Part shown: in pieces, positions 15,666 through 23,820 of the stretch
Position numbering within the stretch: the stretch's first letter is position 1
How the letters are laid out: every line of letters begins with the position of its first letter
The notes under the pieces: model-generated
What the model was told of the DNA's origin: nothing
Databases searched by the model: none
The model's input: only the letters and a program-made list of their open reading frames with translations
Assembly (NCBI RefSeq): GCF_000971335.1
Contig: NZ_JZJL01000035.1
Coordinates: 1 to 55,955, forward strand
DNA length: 55,955 nucleotides
Origin: Chromobacterium vaccinii
Lineage (GTDB): Bacteria; Pseudomonadota; Gammaproteobacteria; Burkholderiales; Chromobacteriaceae
Reading direction: 5' to 3'
Position numbers and translations under genes: made by a program

Positions 15666-16295
15666 TCAGCCTTTGGGCGGGCTGGTCACGCCGCCGGAGT
15701 CGCCGTTGTGGATGTGGCCTTGCAGGCTGATGCCGCCGGCCTTCACATCGCCGCTGGCGCTGACGCTGCCGGTGACCTTGGCGCCGCCGCCGCCTTGGAT
15801 GGCCAGGCCGCCGTTGCCGCTGATCTGGCCCTGGGCGATGAACTGCGCGCTGGCGTTCAGCTTGGGCGTGGTGAAGCTGGCCTGTTCGCTGGCATTGACC
15901 TGCCAGGTCTTGCAGTCGAGCTGGAAGGTGTCGCACTCCACCGCGATGATCCTGCCGCGTTTGAGCACGATCTTGCTGCCTTCGTCGCTGTACAGCGCCA
16001 CTTCGCCGGGTTGCAGCGATTGCAGCCGGTAGCTGCCGTGCTCGGTGGCGATCACCACGCTGTGGGTGGTGCGGCCGCCCAGCGGCAGCACCATGGCCAT
16101 GCTGCCCGGCGGCGGGTTGGAGGTGTAGCCGTAATGCTGGAACAGCTCGGCGTCCTGCAGCCGCTCGCCGGCCAGCGCGTCGGCCTGCGCCGCCTGCACG
16201 CCGCCGTCGCTGTCGACGTGGGTGAGCACCGCGCGGAAGCCCTGGCGCACATTGCTGAAGGCGCGGCGGATGCGTTGGTCTACTTCATGCCACAT
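15666..16295 (-). CDS. Baseplate assembly protein V / spike (Mu gp45)
   Basis: A 209-residue protein of the Mu gp45/P2 gpV group, the trimeric needle that pierces the target cell. The N-terminal RIRRAFSNVRQGFRAVL block and the central OB-like part (GSMAMVLPLGGRTTHSVVIATEHG) are followed by a C-terminal beta-helix-like run of short repeats (VNASEQASFTTPKLNAS, then SGNGGLAIQGGGG, VSASGDVKAGG) and the tip motif HIHNGDSGGVTSPP, where the HxH pair is known to bind iron in such spikes. Both His are present. Confidence 0.88.
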   Translation of the reverse strand: MWHEVDQRIRRAFSNVRQGFRAVLTHVDSDGGVQAAQADALAGERLQDAELFQHYGYTSNPPPGSMAMVLPLGGRTTHSVVIATEHGSYRLQSLQPGEVALYSDEGSKIVLKRGRIIAVECDTFQLDCKTWQVNASEQASFTTPKLNASAQFIAQGQISGNGGLAIQGGGGAKVTGSVSASGDVKAGGISLQGHIHNGDSGGVTSPPKG

Positions 16296-16305
16296 GTTTT
16301 TCTCC

Positions 16306-17352
16306 TTATTGCTTGCCGGCGCGCATCACCGGAATCCAGCACTTGTCTTCCTTCAGCGTCAGCCGGGTGACGCTGCCCTGGCCGCGGCCGCCCTCGAAAG
16401 TGCGGGACATCAGGAAATAGGTGCCGTTGATGCCGTGCGGCTCGCTTTCTACCTCGATGCGCTGGCCCGGCGTCCACAACGCGCCCTGGCTGTCGCGGTG
16501 GCCGGCCACGGTGGCGGTCAGCGTGTAGCCGGCCAGCCGGGCGTCGGCCAGCATCTTGTCGGCGCGGGCGGCCAGCTCGGCCGGGCTGGCGGCGTCCGGC
16601 TCCACCTGGATGCGCGGCTTGTGGTAGCAGACGTCGGAATCGAAGACGTGGTGTGTCATCGCGTGGCGGCCCGGCGTCAGCGATTGGCCGTGGCCCTGGC
16701 CCAGCAGCGTCAGCTCGGAATAGCGCTGCGCGTGGGAGCGGGTCTCCGCCAGGCTCAGCACGTTGTTGCCCTTGCCGTCGCGGCGCAGGATCAGCCGCGC
16801 GCTGGCCGGCCGGCTGTAGTCCGGGCCGCCCACCACCAGCGTGCCGTCCGGGTCGAACCAGGCGGTCAGGCCGTTGGCCTGGGCGGCGCGGGTGAGCACG
16901 TCCCAGGCGCTGTTGCCGGGATCGACGTTGATCTTCTCGATCTGCCCCTTGGCCTTGGCGTCGACGCGGATGTTGGCGATGCCCAGCGGCTTCACCACGT
17001 TGTCCAGCACGTCCTGCAGCGTCATGCCCTTGCCGGTGAACAGCGGCGCGCTGCAATCGAGCAGCATGCCGGCCAGGTCGCGGCCGGACAGCGCCAGCTG
17101 GTGGCTGCCGGAGGCGACGCTGTGGCTGATGTCGTCGATGCGGCCCATCAGCACCGTTTCGCCACCGACCTGCACCTTGACCATCGCGCCCGGTTCCACG
17201 TCGGGCGGGAACACCCCGCCGGGCAGGCCCAGCGACACCTGCCAGGCGTCGGCGGCGACGACCAGGTCGGAGTCGACCGAGTAGTGGGTCCAGTCGCCGT
17301 GCTGGCGGCCGCCTATCTGCAGGCTGACGGTGTGATTAGCTGGCGTAGCCAT
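16306..17352 (-). CDS. Baseplate hub protein (Mu gp44, gpD-like)
   Basis: A 348-residue hub protein that sits at the tube-spike junction. It has the beta-barrel hub fold signature VSLQIGGRQHGDWTHYSVDSD near the start, LALSGRDLAGMLLDCSAP at about 80-97 and AKAKGQIEKINVDPGNSAWDVL-like central block, with NGLTAWFDPDGTLVVGGPDY following. This order is that of Mu gp44/P2 gpD and VgrG-type hubs. It overlaps the gp43-like gene by 17 bases and is 10 bases from the spike gene. Confidence 0.87.
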   Translation of the reverse strand: MATPANHTVSLQIGGRQHGDWTHYSVDSDLVVAADAWQVSLGLPGGVFPPDVEPGAMVKVQVGGETVLMGRIDDISHSVASGSHQLALSGRDLAGMLLDCSAPLFTGKGMTLQDVLDNVVKPLGIANIRVDAKAKGQIEKINVDPGNSAWDVLTRAAQANGLTAWFDPDGTLVVGGPDYSRPASARLILRRDGKGNNVLSLAETRSHAQRYSELTLLGQGHGQSLTPGRHAMTHHVFDSDVCYHKPRIQVEPDAASPAELAARADKMLADARLAGYTLTATVAGHRDSQGALWTPGQRIEVESEPHGINGTYFLMSRTFEGGRGQGSVTRLTLKEDKCWIPVMRAGKQ

Positions 17353-18640
17353 AGACCAGGGTCCCCGGAGTCAGATGGTTGGGTTGGGACAGCTGCGGAT
17401 TCAGCCGCAGCAGCTCGGCGGCGCGCTCGCTGTCGCCGTACCACAGGTGGGCCAGCTGGCGCAGATTGCAGGCGGATTCCACCTTGCGTTTCAGCAGCGG
17501 CGGCTTGGCGGCGATCAGCGCGGCGGCGCCTTGCTGCACCTGCAGGCCCAGCTCGCGCAGGCCGTACACCACCTTGTAGGCGTCCTCGGCCGGCAGCGCG
17601 GCGCGCCACTGGTCTATCGTGGTTTGCAGCGAGGCGCGCACGTCGCCGGCGATCTGTTCCAGCGCCGGTGGGGTCAGCGTCGGTTTCTGCGATTCGCTGG
17701 CGAAGATGCCGCCGGCGGCGGAGGCGAGCTTGGTGGATACGTTGAGCTGCAGCAGCGCGTCGATGCGGCGCTGGTCGTCGCTCCACACCGACAGCGAGGC
17801 GCTGGCGGACACCGGCGTGATGCCCTGGCGCACCGCGTCCGGCAAGCCTTCCAGCCGGCGGCGCAGCGCCTTCCAGTCGGCCAGCGTGGCCGACGACATC
17901 TCGGCGGCGGTTTTCAGCGCCGGCAGCGGGCCGATCTCCGCTTTCAGATCGAAGCGCCAGTTGGCCGCCTCATCCACCAGCTGCTTGGCCTGGGCGACGA
18001 AGGCTTGCGGATAGGCGAGCAGATCGGTCGCCTGGGCCACGGCCTGGTTGGCCATCGCGGCGAGCTGGCGGACGGTGGCGGTCAGCTGCTGGCGCAGCGC
18101 GGCGACGCGGGCCAGGGCGCCCTTGGCGGTGGCCACCAGGCCCTGGGCCTTGGAAAAGGCCTCGCCGGCCATCTGGCGCAGCTTGTCCACCTGCGACGAG
18201 ATGGCTTCCACTTGCGGCAGCGTCTTCTTGGCGGCGAAGAAAGGATTGCCCGGCGTGGCTTCCACCCAGTTGATTTCCACGGTGCAGGAGTCGGTGGCGT
18301 CGGCGTCGTGGCTGATCTGGTAATCCACCACCTGGGCCTGCGGCATGCTGCCGAACACCGGATGGACCAGCTCGCCGGGGCCGGCGGCATCCAGCGCGGC
18401 GACGAACTGGCGCAGCCGGTGCTGGTAATCCTTGCCCCAGAACATGGCCGACAGCGACACCTTGCGCGCCTTGCGGCCCAGGTCTTCCACGTCGGCCCCG
18501 TCCTTGTACGGGTATTCGTGCATCGCCTGGTCGCGCTGCGCGCTGTCCACGCTCTTCAGGCAATCGAAGCGCACGCCGCGGAAGCTGGCGTCCACCAGGG
18601 GGCCGGCGGACAGGCCGGCGAACACATTGAGGCTGAACAT
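17336..18640 (-). CDS. DNA circularization N-terminal domain protein (Mu gp43)
   Basis: A 434-residue tail protein of the Mu gp43/DNA_circ_N family. Signature at the N-terminus: ASFRGVRFDCLKSVDS, HEYPYKDGADVEDLGRKA and FWGKDYQHRLRQFVAALDA. It ends with a LysM/tail-X-like segment (LRQLAHLWYGDSERAAELLRLNPQL), fused here rather than separate. It is a baseplate component that links tube and hub. The ATG is one base into the stop of the upstream 703-residue gene (TGATG), so translation is coupled. The GC content is high again, in contrast to that upstream gene. Confidence 0.87.
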   Translation of the reverse strand: MFSLNVFAGLSAGPLVDASFRGVRFDCLKSVDSAQRDQAMHEYPYKDGADVEDLGRKARKVSLSAMFWGKDYQHRLRQFVAALDAAGPGELVHPVFGSMPQAQVVDYQISHDADATDSCTVEINWVEATPGNPFFAAKKTLPQVEAISSQVDKLRQMAGEAFSKAQGLVATAKGALARVAALRQQLTATVRQLAAMANQAVAQATDLLAYPQAFVAQAKQLVDEAANWRFDLKAEIGPLPALKTAAEMSSATLADWKALRRRLEGLPDAVRQGITPVSASASLSVWSDDQRRIDALLQLNVSTKLASAAGGIFASESQKPTLTPPALEQIAGDVRASLQTTIDQWRAALPAEDAYKVVYGLRELGLQVQQGAAALIAAKPPLLKRKVESACNLRQLAHLWYGDSERAAELLRLNPQLSQPNHLTPGTLVYGYAS

Positions 18641-20751
18641 CAGCTCCTCCTTTGTTGTTGGCTGTTGGCGGCGTTGACGGCGGCGACGATGTTGCCGTTT
18701 TGCACGTCGACGGTGATTTGGATGGGCTTGGCCAACGGGGCCAGCGTGGCATTCAACTGGCCGATCAGGACGGCGAGCTGGGCTAGCTGGGCATCCAGAT
18801 TGACGGGACCAGCTTGCTGGGCGGGCTTAGCTTGAGCGGACTGCTTTTGAGCCGGCTTCGCCGCGGCTTGCTGTTTGGGCTGAGCGGGTTCTTTCTTTCC
18901 TGCAGCTTCGATTTTGGTCTGAGCTTGCTCAGTTTTTTCCTGCTTCACAGCTTCTACGTCGACGTGCTGCTTGGCTTTCGCCTGCTCGACCGCTTTCTGC
19001 TTCACAGCTTCGGCGTCGGCGCGCTGCCTGGCTTTCGCCTGCTCAGCGGCTTTCTGTTTCACAGCTTCGGCGTCGGCGCGCTGCTTGGCTTTCGCCTGCT
19101 CAGCGGCTTTCTGTTTCACAGCTTCGGCGTCGGCGCGCTGCTTGGCTTTCGCCTGCTCGGCCGTTTTCTGCTTCGCAGCTTCGGCGTCGGCGTGCTGTTT
19201 GGCTTTCGCCTTTTCAGCCACAGCATTGGCATCTGCTTGTTGTTGGGAACTGGTTTGGCTCGTTTTTTTATTATGGGGAGTAGTCGGGGCTACCTTGTTG
19301 GGTATGACCGTATTGGCTGCTTCCGATGCTTTCCCCTCAATTGCATTGACTTTCTCTTGATTGCCATTGCTTTTTAATCGTAAGGCACCTTTGAATCTTT
19401 TTTTCCATTCCCAGCTCTGCAAATAGGTCGAAGCAGGCCCTGTGCTAGTTTGAGAGCCAAAGAATTTCGCTTTTCCATCTTTGTCATAGCCTTCAAAAAT
19501 AGCTATGTGCTGCCCACCCTTACCACTGAACATCATTAGGTCGCCAGGCTTCATTGCGCCTGGTTCAAGGGCTTTATCTTTCGAAATAGGAGTAAAGTTC
19601 TTTTTGGCGAGTTCTGTAACGGTACTTCCATTAAATAAGCTGCTAGTTGTGAATCCAGCCTGTGAAGGGAGTCCGGCAAGGGGGACTCCGCTTTCTTTCA
19701 ATGCACGCCAAACAAGTGCTGAGCAGTCTACGCCTTTCAGCCCATCACCATCGGCATCTTTTTCCAGTCGGCTTGTGTCAGTTTTGCCATCTCGTGATTT
19801 GTTTTTGCTTCTGCCATCTGGCCGGCCGTACTCAAATTTCCCTGGTTTGAAGTAAGATTTAGCTGCTTGTATTATCTTCTCACCCTGATGATTGTTGTTA
19901 TTGGATGGGGTGATGTCTGTGTTTTTACCAGTTAATTGAGTGATATCAGCAACTCTAGCTAACTGATTTTTAATTTCCTCTTCCATGGTTTCTAGGAGTG
20001 AGCTTTGCTTTTGATTACTCTTCTTTTGAGGGCCTTTTCCTAGAGGTATACCCTGATCTTTTCCTGGAGTGGTTTTTTTTTCTGCAATCTTAGGGGCTAG
20101 TTCTTTAATAGCCTTCTGAGCTATTTGCGCATATTTTTCCGATGATGTTCCGTTGGCATCTCGAGTGGCGACATTATTTTTGAATAGCTTATTGGCTCCT
20201 CCTGCACCCGTTAAATGTGCCGCTGCCGCATATGCTGCTATTGTGTCTGATGGCTCTTGCCCACTAATTGCTTTGAAATGAATGCCTTGCTGAATCTGTT
20301 TGTTGGTATATTCAACAAATTTTTTATCTTGTAATGTTTTGTCTGAAAGAAAGGTATCTAATCCACCATCAATCTTCCAGTTCGACTTATCGCGTAGAAA
20401 TTTCTCTTGCAGACTGTCTCCTTCTTTGTACCATATGCTCTTCCATTCCTCGCCCTTATGGTTCTTCTTTAATTCTTTTATTGTGTTTTCATATTTCTTT
20501 CGATCAACTAATCCAGTTTCTACTAAAGCATCAGCACCAAATTGATATTGGCCAAAGTATCCCTTTTTATTGTGTTGATTAAGAACCCCTCCGCTCTCCC
20601 TTTGCATGATTGCAGATGCATATGCTTTGGTCTCTGGGCCGCTCAAACCATTAATTTTTTCTTCGCTTTGAAATTTTAATGCATGATCAACATAATCAAA
20701 TACATGACCACGAGGCTGTGCACGTGGTCTTGCTTTTTTCCTACTTGCCAT
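18640..20751 (-). CDS. Chimeric tail protein: lysozyme-like and NlpC/P60 domains on a tape-measure C-terminus
   Basis: A 703-residue protein in the tape-measure slot. Residues about 20-215 resemble a lysozyme/transglycosylase-like domain: SAIMQRESGG with candidate catalytic Glu52, then GYFGQYQFGADAL. Residues about 290-460 form an NlpC/P60 domain: VDCSALVWRAL with Cys343, GDLMMF, and GGQHIAIFEG with His415; the third polar residue is not certain. Residues 515-609 are five 19-residue repeats (AKAKQRADAEAVKQKAAEQ), probably a coiled coil. Only the last about 50 residues, ending with ITVDVQNGNIVAAVNAAN, look like a Mu-type tape measure. Codons 1-500 are AT-rich, the rest GC-rich. A membrane-spanning tape-measure core is absent. 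Family assignment of domain 1 is less certain than that of domain 2. Confidence 0.75.
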   Translation of the reverse strand: MASRKKARPRAQPRGHVFDYVDHALKFQSEEKINGLSGPETKAYASAIMQRESGGVLNQHNKKGYFGQYQFGADALVETGLVDRKKYENTIKELKKNHKGEEWKSIWYKEGDSLQEKFLRDKSNWKIDGGLDTFLSDKTLQDKKFVEYTNKQIQQGIHFKAISGQEPSDTIAAYAAAAHLTGAGGANKLFKNNVATRDANGTSSEKYAQIAQKAIKELAPKIAEKKTTPGKDQGIPLGKGPQKKSNQKQSSLLETMEEEIKNQLARVADITQLTGKNTDITPSNNNNHQGEKIIQAAKSYFKPGKFEYGRPDGRSKNKSRDGKTDTSRLEKDADGDGLKGVDCSALVWRALKESGVPLAGLPSQAGFTTSSLFNGSTVTELAKKNFTPISKDKALEPGAMKPGDLMMFSGKGGQHIAIFEGYDKDGKAKFFGSQTSTGPASTYLQSWEWKKRFKGALRLKSNGNQEKVNAIEGKASEAANTVIPNKVAPTTPHNKKTSQTSSQQQADANAVAEKAKAKQHADAEAAKQKTAEQAKAKQRADAEAVKQKAAEQAKAKQRADAEAVKQKAAEQAKARQRADAEAVKQKAVEQAKAKQHVDVEAVKQEKTEQAQTKIEAAGKKEPAQPKQQAAAKPAQKQSAQAKPAQQAGPVNLDAQLAQLAVLIGQLNATLAPLAKPIQITVDVQNGNIVAAVNAANSQQQRRS
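18925..19209 (-). repeat. Five tandem 57-base repeats inside the chimeric tail gene
   Basis: Five in-frame copies of a 57-base unit, coding for a 19-residue Ala/Lys/Glu/Gln repeat. The middle copies are nearly identical at DNA level, the outer two more diverged. Copy number could vary by slippage and would change protein length in steps of 19 residues. Confidence 0.85.
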
Positions 20752-20776
20752 GAGCGATATCCTCTTGAGGGAGATA

Positions 20777-20813
20777 TAAGAAAAGAGCTGCCTGCCATGC
20801 TGCAGGCAGCTCT
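20777..20813 (-). terminator. Strong terminator between tube gene and chimeric gene
   Basis: Perfect 12-base arms AGAGCTGCCTGC and GCAGGCAGCTCT around a 6-base loop. Read leftward (the direction of the tail genes) it is followed by TTTTCTT, the form of an efficient intrinsic terminator. It lies inside what should be one continuous late operon. Confidence 0.85.
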
Positions 20814-20832
20814 CTAAAAGTGGGCTTAAGTT

Positions 20833-21207
20833 TTATTCCACCACCTTCCGCAGCGACATCAACTTGATATCGCGGCGCGCTTCGCTTTCCACGCCGTATT
20901 TCTCGCCGACTTCCAGCGTGAAGCAGTCCAGGTAGCTGGTGCGCTTGCCGCCCGGGGCCAGCGGGAATTCGGTCAGCTTGGCGCCTTCGATCGCTTCCCA
21001 GTCCAGGTCGCCGGTCAGCGGGATGGAGACGGTGACTGCCAGGTCGTATTCGGAGATGCCGCGGGCGAAGCCCTTGGCGCGGCCGCTGGAGTTCATCGTC
21101 TTCACCACCTTGCGGCCGGTGCGGCTGCTGACGTTTAGGTCGATGACGTCGATTTCCTGGCCGTTCACTTCCAGGACGATGGAGCCTGCGTATTCTTTCA
21201 AAGCCAT
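20833..21207 (-). CDS. Tail tube protein (Mu gpM family)
   Basis: A 124-residue inner tube protein. It starts ALKEYAGSIVLEVNGQEIDV, has the basic TGRKVVKTMNSSGRAKGF loop at about 31-48 and ISEYDLAVTVSIP afterwards, the signature of the contractile tail tube family (Mu gpM, P2 gpFII-like). Hexamers stack to form the channel inside the sheath. It follows the sheath gene after 120 bases. In Mu the tail assembly chaperone and tape measure come next; here a terminator and the chimeric gene follow. Confidence 0.9.
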   Translation of the reverse strand: MALKEYAGSIVLEVNGQEIDVIDLNVSSRTGRKVVKTMNSSGRAKGFARGISEYDLAVTVSIPLTGDLDWEAIEGAKLTEFPLAPGGKRTSYLDCFTLEVGEKYGVESEARRDIKLMSLRKVVE

Positions 21208-21329
21208 GAGACTTTCCTTTTCGATTCGGGATTGGGCGGCCGGGCGGCGGCCCGGCCGGCTGGGATGTTGGAGGAAGGGGGAGAGGCGGGGCGGCCGAGG
21301 GCTGCGGGATCAGCCGCCTTGCCGCGCGC

Positions 21330-22754
21330 TTACAGCAGCAGGTCGATGCGGCCGGCGAACACGTGCAGGCCATTGACCACGTCCACCGGGATCTTGGCGT
21401 CCAGGCGGTTGGCGTCTTGCAGGTCGCGCTCGACGATCAGGCCGGCCTTGTTGGCTTCCACCTGTTCGATGATTTCCAGCTCTTCCAGCTTGTACAGCAC
21501 GTCCAGCAGCTCGGAGCGGACCTTGGACGGGGTGCGGTCGGACAGCTTCTCGCGCGGGAAGCGCAGCGCGATGCGCTCGCGGCAGGCGCGGCGCACGTAG
21601 TCCAGCGTGCGGATGGTGGTGATGTCCAGCAACGACACGTCGTCCACGCCCTGCGCGTCCTTGGTGTAGGTGCTGATGGCGCGCACGATCTGCACGCGGT
21701 CGCCGGCGGCCACTTCCAGCGGGGTCACGCCGTTGTAGAGCGCGTTTTCCTGCTCGGTGCGGCTGGTGCGGGAAGCCAGGTCCACCACGTCCAGACCCTT
21801 CAACTCCAGGGTGTTCAGCGGACGGGCCGGATCTTCCTCGCTGGCGATCACGGCGGCGTAGGCGGCGGCGATGTCGGCCGACAGCTTGGCCGAGCCGCGG
21901 TACCAGGCGGCGGTGACGCGGCCGCTGTCCAGCTTGGCGGACAAGGCGGAGGCGTCGGCCAGCGCGCCGGTGGTGGCGATCACGCCGATGGCGCCGCGTT
22001 GTTCCAGCGGGCCGGACACGAAGTCCAGGTGATTGCGCAGCGCGGTCAGCGCGGCGTCGCCGGTGAACGGGCTGGCGATGATCTGGTGGCCGCCGCTCAC
22101 CACCGCGGCCAGGGCCGGAGCGAGGTCCGGATCGCCGGTGCCGCCTTTCATCGGAGCGATGACGACGCCGAGGCCGGCGATCTGTTCCTGCGCCTTCAGC
22201 GCGACGCCGTTGCCGATGCTGCCCTTGTGGCGGGCGGTGAGGGTCAGCACTTCCTTGGCCGCGGACGCGGTTACCGGCAGGTCGGTCAGCTTGGCAATGG
22301 CGGCTTGAGCGTTGGCGGCGATCTTGGTCGGATCGTCGGTGGCGGCGACGGCCACATCGACGCGGACGGCGCCGATGAACAGGCTCAGCACGCCGGCGGC
22401 GGCGGCCGGGCCGCTGAAGGTGAAGGAACCGGAAGCGGCGGTGCCGGCGGCCGCGTCATCGACGCCGATGACGGTCAGCTGCAGGTAGGGGTTGGCGTTG
22501 ATCGCGGCGCGCGCCATCAGGTGGGCGTTGGAGCCGCGGCCGAAGGCCTGAGCGGCTTGGTCGTCGCTGAACACATCCAGCGCGGCCAGCGCCGGCTGCG
22601 CGGCGGTGTCGGCCAGGCGCTGGCCGATCACCAGCACGCGCTGCGGATTGCCCGGCAGCGTGCGCACCGCCAGTTTAGTGTTGAACTCGAAGTATTTGCC
22701 CGGCTTGCGGATGGAGGCCGGAATCTGGTCGAAGCTGATGTTGGCGCTAGCCAT
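21330..22754 (-). CDS. Contractile tail sheath protein (Mu gpL)
   Basis: A 474-residue sheath protein, normal length for Mu-like phages. The N-terminal SFDQIPASIRKPGKYFEFN is the typical gpL start, followed by RVLVIGQRL and FGRGSNAHLMARAAI. The central VSGGHQIIASPF and EQRGAIGVIATTGAL, and the C-terminal SLLDITTIRTLDYVRRACRE with FPREKLSDRTPSKVRSELL, are conserved in this family. Sheath presence shows a contractile, R-type tail. Directly upstream is the gp37-like gene. Confidence 0.93.
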   Translation of the reverse strand: MASANISFDQIPASIRKPGKYFEFNTKLAVRTLPGNPQRVLVIGQRLADTAAQPALAALDVFSDDQAAQAFGRGSNAHLMARAAINANPYLQLTVIGVDDAAAGTAASGSFTFSGPAAAAGVLSLFIGAVRVDVAVAATDDPTKIAANAQAAIAKLTDLPVTASAAKEVLTLTARHKGSIGNGVALKAQEQIAGLGVVIAPMKGGTGDPDLAPALAAVVSGGHQIIASPFTGDAALTALRNHLDFVSGPLEQRGAIGVIATTGALADASALSAKLDSGRVTAAWYRGSAKLSADIAAAYAAVIASEEDPARPLNTLELKGLDVVDLASRTSRTEQENALYNGVTPLEVAAGDRVQIVRAISTYTKDAQGVDDVSLLDITTIRTLDYVRRACRERIALRFPREKLSDRTPSKVRSELLDVLYKLEELEIIEQVEANKAGLIVERDLQDANRLDAKIPVDVVNGLHVFAGRIDLLL

Positions 22755-22821
22755 AAGGAAAGGCTCCTGGTGTGGCGGTTGGGGAGGTGCCGCGCCGGTT
22801 GGCGCGGCGAGGGGAAAGCGG

Positions 22822-23520
22822 TTACTTGGGTTGCGGCGCGGGATTGGCGACCACGTCCTGGGCCTTGACGCCGGCAGAACCGGCCAGGCTGTAGTTGAGC
22901 TGAGTGCTCTGCCAGGTCTTGGCCGGGTCTTCCAGCCGGCCGCCGAAGGCGCGGAACAGCGCGTCCGGGTCGGCGTCGGTCTGCGGCGACGGCCAGTGGC
23001 CGTTGTCCAGCGCCTCGTCCAGCCAATAGGTGCTGAAGTCGCAGGCCACCAGGCTCCATGGCTGGCCGTCGCGCGGGGCCTGGCCCAGCGGTCGCACCTT
23101 TTCCGGCAGCAGCGGATTCACCGCCAGGCCGAAATCCTGCGAGGCTAGCAGGCGGCGCGCGGCGTAGACCAATTGCCAGACGCCGGCGCCGGCGTAGTTG
23201 GCGTCGGCTTGCAAGCGGTCGCCGACGATGACGGTGAACAGCGCGTTGGCCTTGTAGCGCAGACGCTGGCTGGCCTGAGGCTGGCTGGACGTGATGCCGC
23301 CGGCCACGGTCCACAGCGCCGGCAGCCTGGCCAGCGCCTGGGGATTGATGGTGGGGCTGGACTGGCCCGGGGTGAGCCGGCTGGCGTAGTCGCCGTGGGC
23401 CAGCTGCAGGCCGCACAGGGCGGTTTCGTCCAGGTCCGCCGCCACTTCGCGCACCATCCGGCCCATGCCTTGGCGCAGGCGGTCGGCGATGGCGGTTTGC
23501 ACGGAAATCAGCATGGACAT
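22822..23520 (-). CDS. Mu gp37-like protein (DUF1834)
   Basis: About 232 residues, in the gene slot just before the sheath, where Mu carries gp37 (DUF1834). The N-terminal half (ISVQTAIADRLRQGM, YASRLTPGQSS, ALWTVAGG and the beta-strand LFTVIVGDR) fits that family, thought to be a tail terminator-like or tail completion protein. Start at 23520 is chosen because AAGGA lies 6 bases upstream; two other in-frame ATG codons lie within 12 bases. No head-tail joining genes (gp35, gp36, gp38) are visible beside it. Confidence 0.72.
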   Translation of the reverse strand: MSMLISVQTAIADRLRQGMGRMVREVAADLDETALCGLQLAHGDYASRLTPGQSSPTINPQALARLPALWTVAGGITSSQPQASQRLRYKANALFTVIVGDRLQADANYAGAGVWQLVYAARRLLASQDFGLAVNPLLPEKVRPLGQAPRDGQPWSLVACDFSTYWLDEALDNGHWPSPQTDADPDALFRAFGGRLEDPAKTWQSTQLNYSLAGSAGVKAQDVVANPAPQPK

Positions 23521-23594
23521 GGTCATTCCTTGGAACGATGGTGAGGATGGGGAGAGTGTGACGCCGGGCGGCGCCGGGGCTTAGCTGAGGGGTG

Positions 23595-23810
23595 TCAGTG
23601 CACTAGGCGCTTGAGCAGTTCGCCGGCCAGGGTGACCAGCAGCGCGGACAGGGCGCCGGATACCGCGCCGCTCTTGGCGGCCTGGATTTCGACGTCGCGT
23701 AGGCGGCCGTCCAGCTCTTCCAGTTTTTTGTCCTGTTTGGCGAGGTGGGCGACGATCATGTCAAGCTTGCCTTCTATGCGGCCCAGGGCCAGCAGGTTGT
23801 CGTGTTCCAC
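23595..23810 (-). CDS. Small coiled-coil membrane protein, XhlA/holin-associated type
   Basis: A 71-residue protein with a charged coiled-coil N-terminus (LGRIEGKLDMIV, DKKLEELDGRLRDVE) and one hydrophobic segment at about residues 48-65, the layout of hemolysin XhlA-like or accessory holin proteins in phage lysis clusters. The start is GTG at 23810, and this codon lies within a parS-like palindrome. Its place within the lysis genes supports a role at the inner membrane, but no specific family is certain. Confidence 0.6.
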   Translation of the reverse strand: MEHDNLLALGRIEGKLDMIVAHLAKQDKKLEELDGRLRDVEIQAAKSGAVSGALSALLVTLAGELLKRLVH

Positions 23811-23817
23811 GTGAAAC
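23804..23817. promoter_or_regulatory. parS-like ParB binding site 2
   Basis: GTTCCACGTGAAAC, one base from the perfect palindrome, fits the parS core. It covers the GTG start codon and upstream bases of the small coiled-coil gene in the tail locus, so ParB binding and translation signals overlap here. Confidence 0.65.
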
Positions 23818-23820
23818 CTC

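Noticed and set aside
15586-15936. N-terminal extension of the gp46-like gene
   Set aside because: It overlaps the spike gene's 3' end, is Gln/Arg/His-rich and is outside the normal length of gp46; the true start is at 15585.
18925-19209. Possible CRISPR-like direct repeats
   Set aside because: Period 57 with no spacers, in frame inside a gene, each unit coding for the same 19 residues; this is a coding tandem repeat.
20752-20832. A frameshifted tail assembly chaperone between tube and chimeric gene
   Set aside because: The gap is only 81 bases, taken up by a terminator hairpin; there is no slippery site or frame long enough.
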